35,937 nucleotides of DNA from Rhodospirillales bacterium (lineage in GTDB: Bacteria; Pseudomonadota; Alphaproteobacteria; Reyranellales; Reyranellaceae), in the NCBI GenBank assembly GCA_016191685.1, contig JACPVT010000308.1, positions 1 through 35,937 of the forward strand. Reading direction: 5' to 3'. The notes below the pieces were generated by a model. The model was not told where the DNA came from, did not search any database, and saw nothing but the letters and a program-made list of their open reading frames with translations. Within the stretch, counting starts at the first letter, position 1. The number at the start of each line of letters is the position of its first letter. The position numbers were made by a program, and so were the translations under genes. Below, one piece after another: positions 31,035 to 35,937 of the stretch.

Positions 31035-31661
31035 CTAGGCGTGGCCCAGCAGGGCCTGGCGGAAGCGATCTTTTAGATGCGCGCCGTCCTGCGGCGGCAT
31101 CACGAAGTCGAGTTTCTCGACCATCACCTTGACCAGCCTGAACACCGGGCCCTTCCTGGTCCGCGCGTCCTTCACCAGCTGGGCCACTTCGCTGGCCTCG
31201 CGCACGGTGGCCGAATCGGCGATGCCGCAGCCCCGAGCGATCATGGCGAGATCGGTGCCGGCGCCCGAATCGGTCGGGCCGTTGTTGCGCGGGCTGGTGT
31301 GCGTGGCCTGGTTGCCGGTCTCGCCGAACTTCTCGTTGTCGAGGACGACGATGGCGAGATTGTCCGGCTGCTGCGCCGCCACGGTGGCGAGCGAACCCAG
31401 GCTCATCAGCATGTCGCCGTCGCCGGTGATCACCAGCACGCGCTTGGCCGGTTGCGCCAGGGCAAGCCCCAGCCCCATGCCGACCGGCGCGCCCATCGAC
31501 CCCCATAGCGGCATATTGAGCGGACGGTCGCCCGCCGCGGTGATGTCCCAGTTGGCCGAACCGAGACCCGCGATCACCAGCAGATTGTCGTCGGCGCCCT
31601 CGAGGATCTTCTTCACCAGCGGGCGGCGCTGCAGCGTGGCTCGTTGCGCTTGCGTGCTCAT
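31035..31661 (-). CDS. TPP-binding subunit of a two-subunit 2-oxoacid decarboxylase (ComE / sulfopyruvate decarboxylase beta-like)
   Basis: TGDGDMLMSLGSL...NLAIVVLDNEKFGETGNQ: GDG...N TPP motif. Confidence 0.85.
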   Translation of the reverse strand: MSTQAQRATLQRRPLVKKILEGADDNLLVIAGLGSANWDITAAGDRPLNMPLWGSMGAPVGMGLGLALAQPAKRVLVITGDGDMLMSLGSLATVAAQQPDNLAIVVLDNEKFGETGNQATHTSPRNNGPTDSGAGTDLAMIARGCGIADSATVREASEVAQLVKDARTRKGPVFRLVKVMVEKLDFVMPPQDGAHLKDRFRQALLGHA

Positions 31662-31663
31662 GA

Positions 31664-32194
31664 TCACTTCTTCCCGAAATTCTTGATGCCGATCAGCTTT
31701 TGGCGCAACAGCACCGCAACGGCCTGGCCGCCGTTGAAGGCCGAGCGTGCCGCGGCATCGACCGTGGCCTTCACTTCGGCCGCGTTGTCGACCGAGTAGA
31801 GCAGCACGCCCATCGCTTCCAGCACCTTGGGCGTGCCCTGGCCCATCGGATACTGCCAGGAATTGAACTCGCCGTAGTCGCCGCGCATCGTGATCAGGGT
31901 CAGGAACGGAAAGCGCAGCGTCTTGGTCATGCCCATCAGGTTGATGGTGTTGCCGACACCCGAACTCTGCATCAGCAACACCGAGCGCTGGCCGCCCAGC
32001 CAGGCGCCGGCGGCGAGCGGAATGCCCTCCTCCTCGGTGGTGAGCGCCAGGGTGCGGATGGAATTGGATTTCTGGCAGGCTTCGATCAGCTTGCCGTGCC
32101 CGGCGTCGGGCACGTGATAGACCTGCTTGACGTCGTGATCCTGCAGGGTCTCGAAGATCTGGTCATGCCAGTCGATTGTCGCCACGGCGTTCAT
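31664..32194 (-). CDS. PYR-domain subunit of a two-subunit 2-oxoacid decarboxylase (ComD / sulfopyruvate decarboxylase alpha-like)
   Basis: VKQVYHVPDAGHGKLIEAC...LTTEEEGIPLAAGAWLGGQRSVLLMQSSGVGN: catalytic Glu region and QSSG.GN motif. Confidence 0.85.
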   Translation of the reverse strand: MNAVATIDWHDQIFETLQDHDVKQVYHVPDAGHGKLIEACQKSNSIRTLALTTEEEGIPLAAGAWLGGQRSVLLMQSSGVGNTINLMGMTKTLRFPFLTLITMRGDYGEFNSWQYPMGQGTPKVLEAMGVLLYSVDNAAEVKATVDAAARSAFNGGQAVAVLLRQKLIGIKNFGKK

Positions 32195-32204
32195 GTCTCT
32201 CCAC

Positions 32205-32630
32205 TCAAAACGGCTTCAGCACGACGAGGAATACGATAGCGATCATCAGCACCGTCGGCACCTCGTTCCACCAGCGATAATAGCTGGCAGGCCTGGTGTT
32301 TCGGTCTGCCTCGAAGGTCTTGCGCCAGCGCCCGTAGACGTGATGCACGCCGGTCATCAGCAGGACCAGCGCGATCTTCGCCTGGAACCAGCCGTGCGAC
32401 CACCAATCGCCCTGCCAGGCCAGCAGCAGCCCCAGGACCCAGACCGCGCCCTGGGCCGGCTCCATGATGGCGTAGACGAGGCGGCGCTCCATGATCTTGA
32501 AGGTCTCGCTCTGCTTGGAACCTTTTTCGGCATCGGCGTGATAGACGAACAGCCGCGGCAGGTAGAGGAGGCCCGCCATCCAGGCGATCACCGCCACGAT
32601 GTGCAGCGCCTTCAGGATTTCGTAGAGCAT
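32205..32630 (-). CDS. hemJ: Protoporphyrinogen oxidase HemJ (UPF0093)
   Basis: MLYEILKALHIVAVIAWMAGLLYLPRLFVYHADAE...; 141 aa, 4 TM. Confidence 0.93.
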   Translation of the reverse strand: MLYEILKALHIVAVIAWMAGLLYLPRLFVYHADAEKGSKQSETFKIMERRLVYAIMEPAQGAVWVLGLLLAWQGDWWSHGWFQAKIALVLLMTGVHHVYGRWRKTFEADRNTRPASYYRWWNEVPTVLMIAIVFLVVLKPF

Positions 32631-33697
32631 CACGGGCCTCCGGCAATCGCCCTGGAAACTAGGGGGCAGCCAAGGTGCCGGGAGCCGCAAGGCATGGCCG
32701 TGGCGCCATGGCAGACGGCAACCTGTGGTTCGGCAAGGATCGCGCGTACGCGGTCGGCCAGGCCGCCTATGAACGACGGATGGGTGCCGACGGTCGGCAC
32801 CCGGACATAGGCCGGCACGCCGCACTCGCCGGCAAGCCGACGATAGTCGATGTCGAGCTCGACCAGGGTCTCGGAGTGCTCCGACACGAAGGCCAGCGGA
32901 TAGAGCACGACGGAACGCCCGTCCGCGCCGGCGCGCCCGATCTCGGCGGCGGTCGACGGCCCGATCCATTTGAGCGGCCCGACCCGGCTCTGGTAGCAGA
33001 CCGACCAGTCGAGGCCCCCCGTCTGCTTGGCGATCTCCTGGGCAATTGCCTCGGCCGTGCGCTCGACCTGCGCCTGGTAGGGATCGCCCTTCCTGATCAC
33101 CTTTTCCGGCAGGCCGTGCGCCGAGAACAGCACGCGGACCGGACCAGTACCCACTTCGGCAAGACCCTGCTTCACGAGATCGACGGAGGCGGCGACGAAG
33201 CCCGGCTCGTCGGGGTAGCAGCACACGGTCTGGGTCGTCACGGTCAGCCTGGCCGCCACTGCGGCCGCCTTCCATGCCTTCACCGAGGAGTCGGTCGTGG
33301 CGGTCGAGAACTGCGGGTAGAGCGGCAACAGCACGATGCGGTCCGGCGCGAAGCGCTTGACCGAGCGCACCGCCGCCGCGGTCATCGGATGCCAGTAGCG
33401 CATGCAGACATAGCCGCGCCATTCGTGCCCGCTGCCAACGCCGATCCCAAGCGCCTCCTCCAGCGCCCGCGCCTGCGCTTCGGTCTGGCCGAGGATCGGC
33501 GAGCTGCCGCCGATCTGGTCGTAGATCTTCTTCGCCCTGGGCGCGCGCCGCTTGGAGATGAATCCGGCGAGCGGCAGTCGCAGAAATGACGGCAACGAGA
33601 TGATCGCCGGATCGCTAAAAAGGTTCTTCAGGAATGGCTGTACTGCCTCCGGCGAATCGGGTCCGCCGAGATTGAACAGGACGATCGCGATTTTCAT
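32630..33697 (-). CDS. hemH: Ferrochelatase with C-terminal Cys cluster
   Basis: VLFNLGGPDSPEAVQPFLKNLFSDP, FSAHGLPEKVIRKGDPY, FVSEHSETLVELD; C-terminal VCHGATAMPCGSRHLGCP. Confidence 0.96.
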   Translation of the reverse strand: MKIAIVLFNLGGPDSPEAVQPFLKNLFSDPAIISLPSFLRLPLAGFISKRRAPRAKKIYDQIGGSSPILGQTEAQARALEEALGIGVGSGHEWRGYVCMRYWHPMTAAAVRSVKRFAPDRIVLLPLYPQFSTATTDSSVKAWKAAAVAARLTVTTQTVCCYPDEPGFVAASVDLVKQGLAEVGTGPVRVLFSAHGLPEKVIRKGDPYQAQVERTAEAIAQEIAKQTGGLDWSVCYQSRVGPLKWIGPSTAAEIGRAGADGRSVVLYPLAFVSEHSETLVELDIDYRRLAGECGVPAYVRVPTVGTHPSFIGGLADRVRAILAEPQVAVCHGATAMPCGSRHLGCPLVSRAIAGGP

Positions 33698-33707
33698 GGC
33701 GCGATCT

Positions 33708-34760
33708 TCACGCGCCCGGCTTCCAGGTGCGCACGGTCTCGACCAGGTGCGCGACATTGTCGGGCGGCGTCTGCGGCACCACGCCGTGGCCGAGATTGAA
33801 CACGAAGGAGCCGTGGCCGAGCTTGTCGAGGATGCGCGTTGCCTCGCGTTCCATTGCCTCGCCGCCGGCCACCAGCATGATCGGGTCGAGATTTCCCTGC
33901 AGGCAGATATGCGGCTGCAGCTCCTTGGCCGCCCAGTGGGCGCCGATGCCGGTGTCGATCGACAGCGCCGAAAACGTGTGCGGCTGCCGGTACATCAGCA
34001 TCGCCGGTCCGACGGCGCGCGGAAAAGCGATGACCGGAACCTCGGGATGACGCTCGCGCAAGCCCTTGGCGATGCGCACCATGGGATCGAGCGACCAGTG
34101 GAAGAGCTGCTCCTCCGGCAGCACACCCGCCCACGAGTCGAAGAGCTGCACGGCGTCGGCGCCGGCCTCGATCTGGTAGGCGAGGTGATCGACCACGGCC
34201 TCGATCAGGAGATCGATCAGCAGCCCGAAGGATTCGGGATGGCCGTAAGCCCAGCTCTTTACCTTGGCGAAGTCGCGGCTGCCGCTGCCTTCGATCATGT
34301 AGCAGGCGAGCGTGAAGGGGGCGCCGGCGAAACCCAGCAGTGCCGTTTCCGACGGCAGCGCCGCACGCGTCTGGCGGATGGCTTCGTAGACCGGCGCCAG
34401 ATGATCGGCGATGCGGGCGCGGGAGAGGCGGCCGAACTGCGAGGGATCGGTCAGCGCCTCGAGCTTCGGGCCCTCGCCCTCCTCGAACCAGACTTTCTGG
34501 CCGAGCGCGTCGGGCACGACCAGGATATCGGAAAAGATGATCGCAGCATCGAGCCCGAACCGGCGGATCGGCTGCAGAGTCACCTCGATCGCTTTGTCCG
34601 GCGTGTAGCAGAAATCGAGGAAGGATTTGGTCGTGGCGCGGACGGCACGATACTCCGGCAGGTATCGGCCGGCCTGACGCATCAGCCAGATCGGCGGCGT
34701 CGGAAATCGCGTCCCGGCCAGCGTCTGCAGAAACTTCCCCTCTGCTTTCTGCCTGCTCAA
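33708..34760 (-). CDS. hemE: Uroporphyrinogen decarboxylase
   Basis: PIWLMRQAGRYLPEYR, GFAGAPFTLACYMIEG; TTG start codon with GAGGG upstream. Confidence 0.96.
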   Translation of the reverse strand: MSRQKAEGKFLQTLAGTRFPTPPIWLMRQAGRYLPEYRAVRATTKSFLDFCYTPDKAIEVTLQPIRRFGLDAAIIFSDILVVPDALGQKVWFEEGEGPKLEALTDPSQFGRLSRARIADHLAPVYEAIRQTRAALPSETALLGFAGAPFTLACYMIEGSGSRDFAKVKSWAYGHPESFGLLIDLLIEAVVDHLAYQIEAGADAVQLFDSWAGVLPEEQLFHWSLDPMVRIAKGLRERHPEVPVIAFPRAVGPAMLMYRQPHTFSALSIDTGIGAHWAAKELQPHICLQGNLDPIMLVAGGEAMEREATRILDKLGHGSFVFNLGHGVVPQTPPDNVAHLVETVRTWKPGA

Positions 34761-35082
34761 GTCTTGTCCCTCATGCTTCCTCTTACTCTATTCTTAATAG
34801 GTAGTAGCAGTAGTAGGGCCTGTGGCACGTGGGGATGCGCCTTATTGGATTCTTCTCCCCAGGGTGCTGTGGACCGGAAGAGGCCGGTTTCAGCAAGTTG
34901 CTTGGGCTGATTCCCGACTCGCAGGCCTTTCCTCCCGGTCTGTCCGCAAGGGACGAATGTCTGGAGGGCAAAGGCGGGTCGGGTCCCGAATCGACCGGGT
35001 CGGCCAGCGCCACCCGACTGTCCCCGCGATGCTTCCGCCAATCCCACGTTTCTCCCGGCCCTGCTGTGGGGTAAAACACGGC
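34761..35082. other. Candidate chromosomal replication origin region (hemE / DUF299 divergent intergenic)
   Basis: Same divergent hemE-DUF299 arrangement that flanks Cori in Caulobacter and the Rickettsia origin; 322-bp non-coding gap in an otherwise very compact window, with an AT-rich patch at 34781-34800. No perfect DnaA box seen. Confidence 0.45.
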
Positions 35083-35916
35083 GTGGCAAACCGCAATTTT
35101 CACGTTCATCTCGTGTCCGATTCCACCGGTGAAACGGTGTCCAGCGTGGCGCGCGCCTGTCTTGTTCAATACGAGGGCATCTTCGTGCAGGAGCATGTCT
35201 GGTCCCTGGTGCGAACCCGCGGTCAGATGGAAAAGGTCGTGCAGGCGGTCGAGCGCGATCGCGGGCCCGTCCTTTATACGCTGGTCGACCAGGACCTGCG
35301 CGACCTCGTGCGCGACCATTGCCGGCGTCTGCAACTGCCCTGCGTCGGCGTGCTCGACCAGGCGATGAGCGTGCTCGCCGTCCATTTCCATTCCAAGAGC
35401 GAGCAGTGGCCGGGTCGCCAGCACCAGCTCGACGAAGGCTATTTCGACCGCATCGACGCCATGCACTACACGCTGGCGCACGACGACGGACAATCGACAC
35501 ATGACCTGGAAGACGCCGACGTGATCCTGGTCGGCCCATCGCGGACCTCCAAGACGCCGACCTGCGTCTATCTCGCCAACCGCGGCGTGCGCGCGGCCAA
35601 TGTGCCGCTGGTGCCGGCGGTGCCGCCGCCGCAGGAGCTCGAAGATTCGAAACGGCCGCTGATCGTCGGTCTGATCACCGATCCCGAGCGGCTGGTGCAG
35701 ATCCGGGTCAATCGCCTGCGCCTGCTGCAGCAGGAAACCGAGACCGAATATACCGATATGGAACGGGTGCAGAGCGAGATTCAGGACGCGCGCCGCCTTT
35801 ATGCCCGGCGCAAGTGGGTGACCATCGACGTCACGCGCCGGTCGATCGAGGAGACGGCGGCGGCAATCCTGCAGATGCTGGCCACGCGTCGCGAGCAGCG
35901 CCTGCAGGCACAATAG
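35083..35916 (+). CDS. Pyruvate,phosphate dikinase/PEP synthase regulatory kinase/pyrophosphorylase (PPSR, DUF299; RP001-like)
   Basis: NFHVHLVSDSTGETVSSVARA, ADVILVGPSRTSKTPTCVYLANRG; GTG start 35083. Confidence 0.94.
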   Translation: MANRNFHVHLVSDSTGETVSSVARACLVQYEGIFVQEHVWSLVRTRGQMEKVVQAVERDRGPVLYTLVDQDLRDLVRDHCRRLQLPCVGVLDQAMSVLAVHFHSKSEQWPGRQHQLDEGYFDRIDAMHYTLAHDDGQSTHDLEDADVILVGPSRTSKTPTCVYLANRGVRAANVPLVPAVPPPQELEDSKRPLIVGLITDPERLVQIRVNRLRLLQQETETEYTDMERVQSEIQDARRLYARRKWVTIDVTRRSIEETAAAILQMLATRREQRLQAQ

Positions 35917-35929
35917 AAGTCGTGCAACC

Positions 35930-35937
35930 AAGGAGGT
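35930..35937 (+). promoter_or_regulatory. Perfect Shine-Dalgarno AAGGAGGT at window end; a further plus-strand gene probably starts just outside
   Basis: Read directly at the last 8 bases, 14 nt after the DUF299 stop. Confidence 0.6.

Overview
High-GC, densely packed chromosomal window, probably from an alphaproteobacterium, carrying mostly housekeeping genes. Left to right: truncated hemY, MesD-like methionine synthase, membrane protein, mutS, maeB, D-aminoacylase-type amidohydrolase, rnk, twin ketopantoate-reductase-like genes with a HAD nucleotidase, rmuC, htpX, SDHAF4/DUF1674, threonine dehydratase, purH, EamA transporter, lipid/diacylglycerol kinase, RND efflux pair, DinB, LysR, NTF2-like, enoyl-CoA hydratase, cysK, PTPS-related membrane protein, C45 acyltransferase, split TPP decarboxylase, hemJ, hemH, hemE, and divergent DUF299/PPSR kinase. 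I saw no tRNA, rRNA, CRISPR array, IS element, phage or recognisable defence system. The best candidates for a second look are: (1) a 43-aa small ORF missing from the ORF track, whose Shine-Dalgarno is perfectly complementary to an upstream leader arm inside a nested hairpin (25082-25141); (2) the divergent hemE / DUF299 intergenic region, which matches the Caulobacter/Rickettsia replication-origin locus by synteny; (3) an 8-gene close-packed directon linking heme synthesis to a split TPP decarboxylase, a C45 acyltransferase and cysK; (4) an AT-rich foreign-looking left edge that abuts truncated hemY; and (5) a 22-aa micro-ORF coupled by TGATG at both ends. All assignments come from reading the sequence and family knowledge; no searches were run.
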